This document shows, one piece after another, positions 1 to 14,700 of a DNA stretch of 64,000 nt. The DNA comes from Holothuria scabra (taxonomy: Eukaryota; Echinodermata; Holothuroidea; Aspidochirotida; Holothuriidae). The notes below the pieces were generated by a model, which made no database searches, was not told the DNA's origin, and was given only the letters and a program-made list of their open reading frames with translations. The DNA lies in NCBI GenBank assembly GCA_037179385.1, contig CM074181.1, forward strand, positions 52,573,486-52,637,485. The letters run 5' to 3'. A program made the position numbers and the translations under genes. Numbering within the stretch: position 1 is the first letter of the stretch; every line of letters starts with the position of its first letter.

Positions 1-201
1 AGGGTAAAAAGGGATTCAATGACCTTGCTGAAAACCTCCCTTTTTTATAGTTAGCCAAGCATGAATACTGAAAACCCTATCTGCTCTCTCATATTACGTG
101 GCATGTATCTGGGAATAATCCTCTCGTTATGCATGCTTTTCAAAGAAGATGTACACTTCATTCAGTAATATGAATGCAACCCTGAACATTAAAATGCATA
201 C

Positions 202-317
202 CTGTTTCAAAAGGTTTAATTCGGCTCGCAACCTCTGGACGGCTGAATCTATTTGCAGCAAACCAATCCTCTGCTTGTCTTCCAATGGCATTTTACTTGC
301 CACCCAGTATGAAAAAT
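202..317 (-). CDS. CRBN: Cereblon exon 7 (last exon inside the window)
   Basis: Acceptor TTTACCCAAG|AT, donor CAG|GTATGC. Encodes DFSYWVASKMP and DSAVQRLRAELNLLKQ, the end of the helical bundle. The next exons, with the CULT domain, are outside. Positions 1-201 are intron with nothing recognisable. Confidence 0.92.
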
Positions 318-3300
318 CTTGGGTAAAGAGGTAAAAGTTTCACACAATCAGTGTGAGTGGCTATCATTCCACTGAATCATTTAAAAAGATTCAAGTACTG
401 TTCATTTATACTTAGTGATAATCTCCCACTTCTATTGGCCAATCATGGCCTCATGACAGTGGGGTTTATATCGAGATGAATTTACCTTACGGGATAAACA
501 CATTCATCCTGGACTCCATTTTACTTTGGGTTACTTTGGGTTGTGTTCTTTAAACGTGGTTACTTGCAAAGCATCTGTCTTTTGAATCAAAATATTGTTG
601 TGAATGAATGAGCAATTTAAACAACTCTGAACCTGTGCATTACACACATGACCACTAAGTCTTGAAGGCCAATGTTATTGCTGAATGCACTTCAGCTGAA
701 CCTTGGAGCATCACTTGTTGTGACCCTCAATCATGTATCATCCTGTGGGGTGTTGTTTGACCTTTAATAAGCCTAACAGGGCTTGATTTTCCTGGTTGTC
801 CTATCGTCAGGGACAACTACAATTCCATACGGACAACCAAAAGTTAAAAGGTTGGTTGTCCGATGGACAACCATTTTTCTCTCAGATTGAAGAAGTATAC
901 TGCTGACTGATTGACTCAACTTTTCCATCATACGGTATTACAGACTTCAAGTGTATCTGTCTCTCAAACATCACATCTTTTTATTCTTCAAGACCAATAA
1001 TACAGGAACACAACTGCTGTTTTATAATTCAGCAAAAAATGTTTCTGACAACCAACTTTCCTTGTGGATAACCAAAATTAGTGCAATGGTTGCTTGAAGG
1101 ACAACCATGAAGCTTTCTGAGAATCAAGGTCTAGCCAATCAGTATAAGCAAACTGTAATACAACATACAAAATGTGACAGAAACTGCATCAAGGGGGTTA
1201 CCCTCAACTTCAAGTGTTCCTGAACTGATAATGCTTTCCACTACTTTCAACAGATGGCTCTATGTCTAATAAAACACAATGAACATATGACTGATGGATA
1301 GACTGGACCTATCATTGACCATGGGAGCTAAAGATTTGTTTTGTGCTGGAATTTAAGCGGTCTCCTCAGTGGTGGCACCAGGAATTTTGGTCAGAGGGGT
1401 GAGAATGGCCTGAAGTGGGGGTATGTGAAGTGCAGGATGTTAGAAACCCTAAAAGGGCACCAGCAGACAATTTTGGTTTGTGTGTGTGTGTGTGGGGGGT
1501 GGGGGGGGTAGGTGCAGTCGCCACCTGGCCATGGTAGCTCCACCACTGAGTATCCCACCATAAAATTTGCGAAAGAATTCCGTACTTGGTATTTTTAGAT
1601 ACTAAGGAACCTCACAGTAAGGAGAGTTTCCAGCATCATCATAAGCAATCAATAGGAAAACTGAAGGTGGTTGAAAGGGGCTGTGGGCAGGGAGAAGGAG
1701 ATGTAGACTGGCTAAGCTCCTGCTTGATTTGTCTATTATTGGTACATTATTCTTACAAAAATCATCTTTCTTAACACATTTTTTCGTTTATGAAAGAGCC
1801 AAAAAAAAAAAAAAATTACCAACAGCATTTGCAGGAACGGCATCCAAACGCATAGATCCTTCATACCAGCTTCTTAATTCACACTTGATGTGATACATTA
1901 ACATTGCCTAAATGTAGATGAGATAAAAAGGAAGAATTGTTTGACTGAAATTCATTCAAATGTGAAGGAAGCCATCCCAATATTACCACAGTTAAAACCT
2001 ATATGTCAAAATTAATGCATGATATTAAATCTTTGCTCAGAGGCAATAGGTAGGATTCGCAGGCATTGCGTTTTGAATTGTTCAGCCTTTCTACATAACA
2101 CACTCCTCAAGAAATTAACAAGTGTGTTATGTTAAATTCTGCTGATTTCTCCTGCATCCAAAGTCAAACTGTTACTGTCCCTCTTTATTTCAGTTAGAAG
2201 TGATAAATTAAATGAAAGTGTCATTGATAACAGTAAAATAACACATCAGTGCAATAGGCCCATCATTGACGACATCTCCAAAATCACCCTCCAACATGCA
2301 AGCAGAGTCTTTCAATTTGTACTAATGAAAAATGAGATACTTTGCAGTGAAAGGACCAAAGCAGCCCTTTTGCAAAATAAGGAATACCATCCCTGGGTGA
2401 TACCAATACTCACACTGTCATACATTTCATATACAAAGCTGGGGAGGCTGGATAAAGTTGCCTCATGGAACTGTACTTTCCTCCTTTTTCTTCTCCATGT
2501 GGCTGCATCTTCAACACAACTGGTACTACTGGAGTGAGGGGACACTGGTGGCACTCTTCGAGCCTGATATGACTTTAAACGGACCCCTTCTAATGGGTCT
2601 GTCACTTCTTTCTCTTCAAGAATCAAAACTTTCCCCATAAGTATTCTATAAAAAAGAATGACATGTATTGCTGATAAAATCATACTGTCCTTCAAAACCC
2701 CCGAAATTATCAACTTGCTAACAGTATAACAACTCAAACGTGCTCAACGAGAATGAAACAACCCAGGTGTTGTACAGTAATGTGATCAGATTCAAAGTTT
2801 AATGTAAGTCAGGCAGAAGATAATCCCATTAAACACTTAGGCACTTTTCACACTTAAGATCTGATCTCAAGGGGGCCATCAAATCTAACATCAAATCCTC
2901 TGCTTGAGATCAAAGGGTTTTGCTTTCATACTCCATGACCCACAGAAAATCAAGCCCTGATTAAGGTATCAACAAACAGGAAGTCATGTAATAAACCCTC
3001 TGACAATATTGTCCCGTTACACTTCGCCCTCTGTGTTGGTTTGTATTTTGCTGGAAGAAAAGGGAGGTTGCATCATAGGTCATCTTGATCTCGGGTCACC
3101 TTGATCCTCTAAGGTTTCACACGTGGTTTTTAGATCCCCACATCTGATCTGCTCCCACGACTTGATCGGAATCTCTGAATCTGATCCTGAGTGTGAGAAC
3201 TTTCACATTGAAAGAGGTACATCAGATCCTAATCTGATCCCCTGCTTAAAATCATGTGTGAAAGTACTCTTCGTCTGGCCAGTGTGCCTAGTTAACAGTG

Positions 3301-6300
3301 GAGTGACACTAGTAAATTTTTACATCAACTCCTCTGTTCCTTCATAAAAGGCAGTTAAGTTTAGTTAAGCGGATTATTACTTTGAGGTCAGTATGAAGGA
3401 AAATTAGCCTGCTGTTTCATTCACTGGAGAGTTGGTCAGTTAAATGAGGTGGTTATGGCTCAATTTCTAACTAAATGGTTTAAGTTGGGCAAGCCACAGG
3501 CTTTTTTCTCCAGTTGTGGCTCCCTGACTTATTTTCTCTACTCCATTGCATTCACTGGAGAGATTCCAACCTTCACACTCCATAAGAAAATGACAAATTT
3601 GATGGAAAAAATGTTGGCTTTTCAACAAACATCACACTATAACAGGGGCCATTTTTCCAGAGTTCATCGTTCCCTGGGTTCGATGTTCACTGGAAAGATA
3701 AGACACTGTGACAATCAAACCCTTGGAATAACAAACCTTGGAATTATTGCCAACCATTAAACAAAAACATAGAAAGTCAAACCTTGGGAACATTGAACCG
3801 CAGGAATTGGTTAGACTCCTAGAACAGCTAGGATTTAAACACTCAGTTCTCTCACCCCAAACAATACCAATTCTCCTAACCTTCTTACTTAAGCCCCTCC
3901 TGCTATTGTCTGAAATTCTTCAAAATCCAGACACAATCTCAGTTTATTGATTCAGGGTGAGTATATTTTGAAAAGCTCCATGTCTGTAATCAAAACCCTC
4001 TTGTACAGTTCATGCTGAGTAATATACGCTTTGGTATTCTGCATTGTTTGAATTAGCTGTCAATCAAACAGCTGAGCCAATTCAGAATTTCTGTAAACCC
4101 TTACAAGAAAATGAAGTTTGGGGTGATAGGATTTGCCCTTTTAAAAACTAACAACCATGGACCATGCATTATTAAAGGATAATGCACGATCACTTGTTTA
4201 ATGAAAGGGATGTAGCAGGACACAGCCTGAGCACATCCAGCGATAGCATTAACCTCTGAAAGTGCATAACTCTGTTCTTATCTAAACCTTGACATCATGA
4301 CTTTTTGTCAACACACTTCCTTTATATAATTAATAAATTTCAATTTTCATACCTTGGTATAGAAATGTTTTGCAAAAGATTTAAGCCCTACCAACTTGCT
4401 TCATGTTTCACACTTTAAAACACACAATACTGTACACATGCACTTTAAAGAAATTTTCACGTACCCATCTAATTGACGATGTGATTCTATTACTTTGAAC
4501 CTTTGTCGACCAATAGCCTTAAGTCTCATTGTCCCGATACCAGCTTCGTCCTCATCTTTGGAGCTTATTATTTCCGCTGTGGTTCCCATGTTTGTCACAA
4601 ATACTTCTCCAGAACTTAACTTGCTACAAAATAATATTGGAAAAGTATTTTACACATAACATAGGTAAAAAGAACTTGATTCTTCACAATTAATTGCCTC
4701 AGTGAAATATAAACATATATACTCTCCATGACTGCATACATGTCAGTCACGCCTTATTTTAAAGTCTTATAGTTGTGATTAACATTCAAATACTATATGG
4801 AGCATCTGGAAGATATTGCATTTGTTAAACAAAACAATTCTTATGTACCAATTTTTTTTAAAACCACAATTTATGAATACTGAATAATAGATTGACAAGA
4901 CATTAAAGCAGCCTTTAGCCATTCAAAGAGTGAGATTCAGTCAATATTAATTACTCAAGAATAATTTTTTGCACCCAAACTTTCAAAATTCGAATAATTA
5001 AACTTCTGTAACATTTCTCATGCATAATAGGGTAGCTGATTATCTGGACAGTCTTTCTTTTGAGTCTGTTCACATTGCTCTGGATGTTTAATAACTTTCT
5101 GCTCTTATTTAAGAGATTTTAAGACACAGCATCCCAGTTTCTTGACTCTAATCATACAGGTATTGTAGTACACAGGAAAGACCCATTTCTGGCCACCAGC
5201 TGGGATTTGTGAAGCTACACAGTTTCGGATATGCTATGCACCAACTCATGATAGCACTCTGATCACAGTTAAGGTTATTGTCTTTTTCGATCATCACGGA
5301 ATGAATTTTCTAATACATTATGCTCTTAGGATATGGAGCTAGAGCTGGTTTTAGTGGTCTTAAACCTTTTTGTTATAGGATATTTATTTGCAATTGGTAT
5401 AGGTTAGTAAGTTAATTGAATGAGGTTTTATGGCTCAGTATCTTTCTAACCGATTGGTTCAAGTCAGGCGAGTAGATGCTGTTTTCAGCTTGTGGCTTAC
5501 TGGCTTGTTTTCCATACTTTGTTGCTTATGCTGAGCACCAAGCACAACGGCAGTAGGTTCCGTTTTTCACGTCTTTGGTATGACCCAGTCAGGAGTTGAA
5601 CTCCCAGCAAACAGTTTGAATGCTCTAACTACTCGACCATGCAGTTGGTCTGTGATTGGTGATCTGTTTCACAGACCTTGAGTTTTGAGGCATGCCAGTG
5701 CAATTGCACACCATCACTCACCTCATATCACTGTGAGGCGTGTGATTCTTTTTCACACCTAGATAAAGAATGGGAACTCATTTAAATCTATTACAGTTTG
5801 ATGAAAGAGCACCCCTACCACTCTCCTTGGCTTCTTAGCGGTGTGATTTGTGGCATACCTGGAAAATCTAAAACTCAAGACCCGGTTTTACAATCTATAA
5901 TATATTAAACAATGGCAGTAATGCTTCTCATTCTTTCCAAACATGATTCTAGCCCCCTCCCCTGCCCCCTCCATAATACAGAAGAAAGTGGAAGGAACTG
6001 AGTGTGAAATGTGCAAACAATTTTGACCCGAAATAAAATGGCTGTAGTTCTCACAACATGCAATCACAAGGTGCCTTAATTTCAGTTGTAAAAGTTTCAA
6101 GGTAATTTATTTCAAAATGGGTATCATGTAAACACAGGTACTGTACATTATAGCTGTAACTGTGACTCAATGAATTTCAAAGTCTCTGTAATGTTCTGCT
6201 TCTTGTCTAGTCACCTGATGTATATTTTTGGTAGGAGGGACCAAATTTCCAATTGCTTCTTCTCTTTGACATCAAATTCAAAAGATGCATAGTAGCTTAT

Positions 6301-8671
6301 ATTACACAGTACGCACATGGAGTGTTCTGAATACAGTAGGAATGTGCCTGCACAAGGAGTTTTAGACAGCTGTGGGGAGGGGGTGGAGGACATAAGCTAA
6401 ATGACTGGAGAGAATTTTAACTGCTTGTGGTGAGGTTCGGCGTATCAAGAACTGTATACTGTAAGGACTTACCAATCATACAACATGCCAAATGTTCTGT
6501 CGTTTGCAATCACTGATCTCAGCATAGCTATACTTCTTTGGTTGAATATATGAAAAGGTACTGTCTGCCCAGGAGTCAAAATGACACCAGACATTTGCAT
6601 TAGCGGCATAGAGACAAAGCTATCATCATCCAATACTGTACGACCACTGTGGTCTTCAAGGTCATCTCCAAGATACTGTTGATACAAGAAAATGAGGAAA
6701 TGCTATTTGTAGCATTAACAAGCAAATAATGTTTCACACATATGTAAACAGTTAAAACCTGTACACAATAAAAAAAATAACAGCAATTGTGACAGAATTC
6801 TTTACTGCTGTCACATTAGTATCAAACAACAGACATAATGTATGAGTACAGCGCTGGGGCATTGAGCAACCAGAAAGCCAAAAGGCTTAGTGATTCCTTG
6901 CTGCTGAAATGTAAGGCCTTTTTTCACATTGACATTGCTTTGCAATGTTTTTCAATTAACAGGGCTCCATAATGTGCCCACAAAGTACACATGCAAGGCA
7001 TCCAATCTTCCTACATTGAGATCCCCCTTGCCCGTCGTGAACCCAAATGACATTTGACCTCCACCAAAAACTTCTGGGACCATGCATTCACTATGTGTCA
7101 TCTACATGACAAGTTACAGGACCCTACAAGTGACCTTTCTTGAAAGACTGTGCAGGAAAGCTTGTCAGGCTTTGAACATGCTGACTCCAAATGAACTTTG
7201 ACCTTTCGGAAAATCAATATGGATCATCTACTAAATATGACCAATCCACACACTAAATGTGAGCACAGTCACATGTACCGTTCTTGAGATACCGTGTTTA
7301 CGAAGTTTTGACCTTTTGACCTCTCATGACCCCAAATGACCTTTGAACTCCACCAAAAACAATAGGGAACATCTACTCAATATGGCCAACACACTTGCCC
7401 AATATGAGCACAGTCACATGTACCATTCTTGAGATATCGTGTTTACTAAGTTTTGACCTTTTGACCTCTCGTGACCCCAAATGACCTTTGATCTCCACAA
7501 AAATCGATAGGGATCATCTACTCAATATGGCCAATGCACACACCAAATATGAGATTATTCACAATTACCCTTCTTGAGATACCGTGTTTACAAGCAATTT
7601 CTAAGGAATTTACCTATTGACCTCTCGTGACCCCAAATGACCTTTGACCTCCACGAAAATCAATAGGGATCATCTACTCAATATGACCAACCCACACACT
7701 AAATATGAGCATAGTCATATGTTCCGTTCTCGAGTTATAGTGTTTACGAAGTTTTGACCTTTTGACCTCTTGTGACCCCAAATGACCTTTGATCTCCACC
7801 AAAAACGATAGGGATCATCTACTCAACATGACCAACCCACACACCAAATATGAGCATAGTCACATGTACCGTTCTTGAGATATCGTGTTTACGAAGTTTT
7901 GACCTTTTGACCTCTCGTGACCCCAAATGACCTTTAATCTCCACCAAAAACAATAGGGATCATCTACTCAATATGGCTAATGCACACACAAAATATGAGA
8001 TTATTCACACTTACCCTTCTTGAGATACCGTGTTTACAAGCAATTTCTAAGGAATTTACCTATTGACCTCTCGTGACCCCAAATGACCTTTGACCTCCAC
8101 GAAAATCAATAGGGATCATCTACTCAATTTGAATAATCCACACACCAAATATGAGCATAGTCACATGTACCATTCTCGAGTAATCGTGTTTACGAAGTTT
8201 TGACCTTTTGACCTCTCGTGACCCCAAATGACCTTTGATCTCCACCAAAAACAATAGGGATCATCTACTCAATATGGCCAATGCACACACCAAATATGAG
8301 ATTAGTCACACTTACCCTTCTTGAGATACCGTGTTTACAAGCAATTTCTAAGGAATTTACCTATTGACCTCTCGTGACCCCAAATGACCTTTGACCTCCA
8401 CGAAAATTGATAGGGATCATCTACTCAATATGACCAATCCACACACCAAATATGAGCATAGTCACATGTACCGTTCTTGAGATATCGTGTTTACAAAGTT
8501 TTGACCTTTTGACCTCTGGTGACCCCAAATGACCTTTGATCTCCACCAAAAACAATAGGGATCATCTACTCAATATGACCAACCTACACACCAAATACGA
8601 GGTTAGTCACACTTACCCTTCTTGAGATATCGTGTTTACAAGCCAAAGCGTCACATACACACACACACACA

Positions 8672-8703
<32 letters not shown>

Positions 8704-11700
8704 TACACACGACATCACCATCGCATAGATTCCTTGCCTGCCTTCGGCAAGGAATCAAAAATGGATGTCCATCCATTGTAGGAAAGGCCACTTCACACCT
8801 GGTGTGAATGTGATGAAACAAAATGAAAAAAAAAAAAGGTTGAAAAGGTTTAAGAGAGCTATTTCTAAGGACCCTGTCTTCATAATCACAGTGATACAGC
8901 CATATAATGTGACAAAAATGATTTGAAATACTTGCATCTTTCAGTTTCTTGTTAATAGGATGGCCATTCCCTTATCACAGAAAAGGAGGAAGACCTTAGC
9001 TATCACTAAGCAAAGCACCACCATGTGTTGGAGAGGAGCATACCAGAAAATTTGTGGCTTCATAAACCCCCTCAGATGGCTGGAAACAGCCCTTCCCAAC
9101 ATTTTAAAGGCCTTACCCCAGCTCTCACCCCAACAGTTCCAATTCTCCTACCTGTCTTTTTTAAGGTCCTCCCACAACTAAAACTCATCCTCATCCAGAC
9201 TCAATGTCAATTTATTTAGGGCGAGTACACAAGACCCAATGTGTAATCAGAACACTCTCGATAAAGTATGTTCAGTTTGATATAAGCTGCACTGGTCTGC
9301 ATTTTTGTAATTGCTGTCACCCGAAGAGCTGTGCCAATGGAGAATTTCATTGAGTACTACAAAATTGTAGTTTCACGAGAGAGTTGACTGCCTACAGTAC
9401 AACACACCATACAAAACTGAGTCATATTGCATCCTATCATATCAAATTCCATCAATGTGGAAGGACTTCATACTTACAGCATGGGTTGTTGGTAAGGATG
9501 GATCATATGTTATCATTGTTGGTCTAGCAGTGACAGTGTCTACATCAACACGACCTGCTATCTGCATCCTCACATGAAACATGAAGCCATCTTCTATAAA
9601 AGAAACGGCAAACAGGAAAACAGTATAATTACAAGAAGTAACTTCAAGAACCAGAATGCAAAAATGCATTGAGGTTTCGATGATACATAAATGTTTTAAA
9701 GAGTACCATCATGCACCATTACCTTCTCATTCAAATGTTATACTAGCATGTTCAAAAAATAATTTTGTCATTCCTGATAACCTTTTGACCTCAATAAAAG
9801 CCATACATAACTAGACAGGCAAACAACAGACAGACAGATGGACAAACAACTATCTTGAAAGATCATAGGCTACTTAAAAAGGTTCCTAGACTTTGACCCC
9901 TGGAGACCCCAGATGACCTTTCGTTTCTGCCAAAAACAATGGGGATGAATCGAGCGTGGAAAATCGCAATTATTTCGCCTAAATTGAGATACTTGGCATC
10001 TCTGCCTTTGACCTCCGCCAAAAACAACATAGCCTAGACCATTTCCTGACCATAACCCATCCACATACCATTACCAAATACGAATTCTATTCAAGTTTCC
10101 TACCTTGAGATATCGCATTAATTAAAATGTCAAACTTTGACCCCCGGTGACCTCAGATGACCTTTAACCTCTGCCACAAACAAAAGGAACCACTTCCTGA
10201 CCATAACGCATCCACATACCAAACAATGAAATTTATCCAAGCTTCCTATCTTGAGATATCATGTTAACGAGATTTTCAGACTTTGACCCCAGGTGAACTT
10301 TGACCTCCGCCAAAAACAATAGGGACCATCTACTGACTAGTAAAACGCACCCACATACTAAATATGAAATCTATCCAAGCTTTCTACCTTGAGATATCAT
10401 GTTAAAAAGATTTTCAGACTTTGACCCCTGGTGACCCCGTATGACCTTTGACCTCTGCCATAAACAAAAGGAATTACTTCCTGACCATAACGCATCCACA
10501 TACCAAATATGAAATTAATCCAAGCTGACCCCATGTGCCCCCAGGAGACCTTCGACCTCCACCAAAAACATTACAGACCATCTCCTGGCCCATCAATCAA
10601 GCAATTTTTAGAGAATTGCTTCCATTGAAGGTTGATATATATCGTTACACCACACACCAGTAGCTAGAACAAGTTTCAGTATTTCAAAGCAACGATCGTT
10701 CACAAAGTATAGGCTAGGCCATAATACAGTATCCACGGCGAAAGTAGCCGACGAGCCCTATGCAGACAGCTGCAGGTCCCACTACGATATATTTAATTTT
10801 GACACTTGCCCAATCTACCCCATTTGTTTCATTTCTAATTTCCTCCCATAAGTAGTGTGGCTTGAAGCCACAACAAAAACTAGGCCTACGGCCTAGCCAC
10901 CTACGTTTACAGAACAAAATGCAACGTTAGAGCTAACAATAATAGGCTACGATCAAATCTAGACATCGTAGTTTTCACCGGTCATTTTATGTTTAAGTTA
11001 CCGCCTGAGCTGTACTGTGCAAATAGTCGTACGTACGTTCGCAGCACATAAACAAGACCCGCTAGCTACTAGCTACATGCAGAGTGTAATCTACATGCCT
11101 TCAGCTGGCTGATCGGCTCGCTCGGCGTGTATCGTTAAAAGCACTTAGAGAATGGGTGTACTTCAATTGGCAATAACATGACACCCTCCCTCAATAATTA
11201 CGTTCGAAGCGGGGAATCCCCAAACTTTTAAAGAAGCCGCTTCATTCATTAAACGCAAGCAGCCAATCAGTGAGTATGATTCTTCCCAACAGAAGTTAGT
11301 TCGATGTATAGCACGAAGCAGCGGCATCTAAACGATTTTCAGCCGGCTGCTAACGTGTGCAACTGCTGCTATGTACGCTGTTGTGCTTGATAAACAGCGA
11401 TGGAAACATTTTTGAAACTTTTTTCAGTTCATGACTTACAAACACTCCTACGTGATACAAGGACAGGAATAACATGGTTAGAAAGCTGAACTTGTAATTT
11501 TTTGAAATTTGTCGATTTCAAGTTGAAATTTTGGGAGACGTACGCTAGTAGCGAATTGACAAGTGGCTGTTGAAATTGAACTATTACGGTGAAGTGCACA
11601 ATGGCGCACAGGGCACTTAAAAGACACTGTGGTGTATGCATACGTTTAGTGCTTTCAAATTTCATTGTAAATTTTGTTCATTACAAATGTATTGGTGGTG

Positions 11701-14700
11701 TTGAAGTAAAGCCTGTCACAACAGGTTCCATGTTTGGGGTTCACGGATTAAAACGTCCCCCATGACACCGCACACAATCACATGTAAACTACAGGGGGTT
11801 GGGTGGATAAAAGGTGAATGTCATAGCTCTGCGCAATTTTTGAGCTTGTTGTTCATACTGTAGACATCGATTGCTTTGTCAAGGCAGCTAAACTTGTGAA
11901 GAAGGACTATACCTTGTTTACTTAACGCAAGTCAGAGTCCAAGGGCATGAGATGCGATTAATCGCATGTACCATTTTACTAAACGATTACTTGGCTGGCG
12001 ATTAATAGCTAATCGCTGACAGCCCTAATACCAAATATGAAATCTATCCAAGTTTCCTACCATGAGGTATCGTGTTAACAAGATTTTCAGACTCTGACCC
12101 CCGGTGACCCCAGATGACCTTTGACCTCCGCCAAAAACAATAGGGACCATCAACTGACTATAACGCATCCACATACCAAATATGAAGTCCATCCAAGTTT
12201 CCTACCTTGAGATTTTGCTTTAACAAGGTTTTCAGACTTTGACCCCTGGTGACCCCAGATGACCTTTGACCTCCGCCAAAAACAATAGGGACCATCTACT
12301 GACTATAACACACCCACATACCAGATATGAAATCTATCCAAGTTTCCTACCTTGAGATATTGCTTTAACAAGGTTTTTAGACTTTGACCCCTGGTGACCC
12401 CAGATGACCTTTGACCTCCGCCAAAAACAATAGGGACCATCTACTGACTATAACGCATCCACATACCACATATGAAATCCATCCAAGTTTCCTACCTTGA
12501 GATATTGCTTTAACAAGGTTTTCAGACTCTGACCCCGGTGACCCCAGATGACCTTTGACCTCCGCCAAAAACAATAGGGACTATCTACTGACTATAACAC
12601 ACCCACATACCAAATATGAAATCTATCCAAGTTTCCTACCTTGAGATATTGCTTTAACAAGGTTTTTAGACTTTGACCCCTGGTGACCCCAGATGACCTT
12701 TGACCTCCGCCAAAAACAATAGGGACCATCTCCTGACCATAACGCATCCACATACTCAAATATGAGATCTATCCAAGCTTCCTACCTTGAGATATCGTGT
12801 TAACAAGATTTTCAGACTTTGACCCCCGGTGACCCCAGATGACCTTTGACCTCCGTCAAAAACAATAGGGACCATCTACTGACTATAACGCATCCACATA
12901 CCAGATATGAAATCTATCCAAGTTTCCAACCTTGAGATATCGTGTTTACAAGGTTTTTAGGCTTTGACCCCTGGTGACCCAAGATGACCTTTGACCTCCA
13001 CCAAAAACAATAGGGTTCTTCCTCTCAATAAGGGGCATCTGTGTACCAAGTTATAAAACTGTCGGAGTTTTCCTTCTTGAGATATCGTGTTAACGAGCAA
13101 AGTGTCACAAACACACACACACATACACACACATACATACATACATACATACACACATACGCCATCATGAATGCATAGGTTTCTCTTATCATCGAAACCA
13201 AAAAAAGCATCGTTTAATGCACAAAGACCTGGTTATTTCACAAATTATCAGTCGTTTATGGCCATCTTATTGACACATGCTATGAATGTGATGAGCTTTG
13301 CCTCCACTGTGCAGGTAAAAAGTTGGTCAATTTGACCTCTTCTACTTATCCAAAGTCAAGATGCCTTCAAAAAGAGACTTGCTGTAGGCCCAATGCAATT
13401 GAGATGTGCTATGATGGTTGTGATAGAAACAATTGTTGGTCAACTGTGTGCACTTTTCAGTACAAGGGAGGCCCTTTGCCCCAAAGTCTGGTAAAATCCC
13501 CGGCTATCTGTAAAACATTTAAAAGATGTGTGGCAACTGTGGCTGTGAGTCCTCTGGTATAATTCTTTCATCTGCTAATTTAAGTCATATTTTATGTTTG
13601 AAAGCAGCTATATTTTATGTTTGAAAGCAGTCAAACTGGAATTTACATTCCACTTTTCAATGTGTATCCAATATGTTAGAGGATGGTTAAAGTAACAGCT
13701 TCACTACTATACTGAAGGCTCATTCCAGCAGAATTTTATTTGTATTTGCTTTGTGTGTGAGCACCAGCCTGGGAGGGGTTGTCTCAATGGGATCTAAGAA
13801 CCCTTTCCAAATTTCCCTTTATTTCTGATGAAACTTAAGGTGAGAAAATATCTATCAAAGGTATTCAACTGATATTAAGTCTGCCAAAATGCAATAAACC
13901 ACATTCCCTGATCAGCAGAACCTTCCCTTGGAGACCCTTTGTTCCAGTTCCATTATCCAAACAGTTCCAATAGGTTCCATAATTTCCACATGGTTCTGAA
14001 GGGTTTTCAAAAAGATGCAGTTGATGCAAAGGGTAATTTTGCAAACATTAGGCATAAGCTTCCTCTTTGCAGTCAGGGCAATGTTTGTTTACACAATTCA
14101 TCATGCTTCAGTGCCAGCACAACCAGCCTACCTGTTTCCAAAAAGATAAGCCTATTGTCCTGGTCTGCTGAAGCAGCTCTGGTTGCAAACTTGGCTTGCA
14201 CTGAATAAACAGTCTCTGCCTTTATGAATGAGGTTTTCAATGGGACTCTTTGTTTACATAGTGCTGGACATGGCAGCTACTATTGACAGAAAGCTGATAA
14301 TAGGAAGTCGGGTTGACCTTGCTGTAACATCACTTTTTGAACAAAAAGTGGGGTGTCGGGTATAAATTGTATAGAGGCAACCTTATGCCTAATGAAACCC
14401 TTTGTGAATTTGTCCTAAATCCTTCCACAACTACAGGGAGCCCTTTCAATTCAAGTGTTTAGAGCATCAGAATTGCATTCAGGATGTCCAGAGTTTGAGT
14501 CATGGCCAGGTCATACTAAAGGGAACATACTATCATTGTGCTTAGTACTCAGCATAGAAACTGTGCTGTAAAACTCCATCTAACCTAAACTTTCAATTAA
14601 AAGGCTTTTTCCAAAGGGTTTCCATTTGAAACCTTTTGGGTGTAAAGGGATTTACAACAAAGAGTTCCCAACGGAATTTTCAGCTGGTTCAAGAGTTTTT

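Larger units (their letters stand above)
318..1819. other. Cereblon intron 6
   Basis: Non-coding. Holds a cluster of GGTTGTCC/GGACAACC palindromic pieces (about 780-1115), a GT/G-rich tract (1480-1512) and a small element with inverted ends (1371-1546). Confidence 0.7.
2646..4464. other. Cereblon intron 4
   Basis: Non-coding. Contains a possible inverted-repeat element (2838-3265), a SINE fragment (3438-3560) and a TTAA MITE (3835-4144). Confidence 0.65.
6676..9477. other. Cereblon intron 2
   Basis: About 58 percent of the intron is satellite (about 7015-8640), followed by a CA microsatellite (8651-8710), a hAT-related fragment (8996-9103) and a decayed TTAA MITE (9104-9384). Confidence 0.8.

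Noticed and set aside
12377..12574. Minus-strand 65-codon frame and similar ones at 9870-10064 and 12957-13154
   Set aside because: All share FLAEVKGHLGSPG-like peptides because they read through satellite monomers; not genes.
7015..13100. CRISPR-like array
   Set aside because: The repeats are tandem units of about 145 bp without unique spacers, in a eukaryotic intron.
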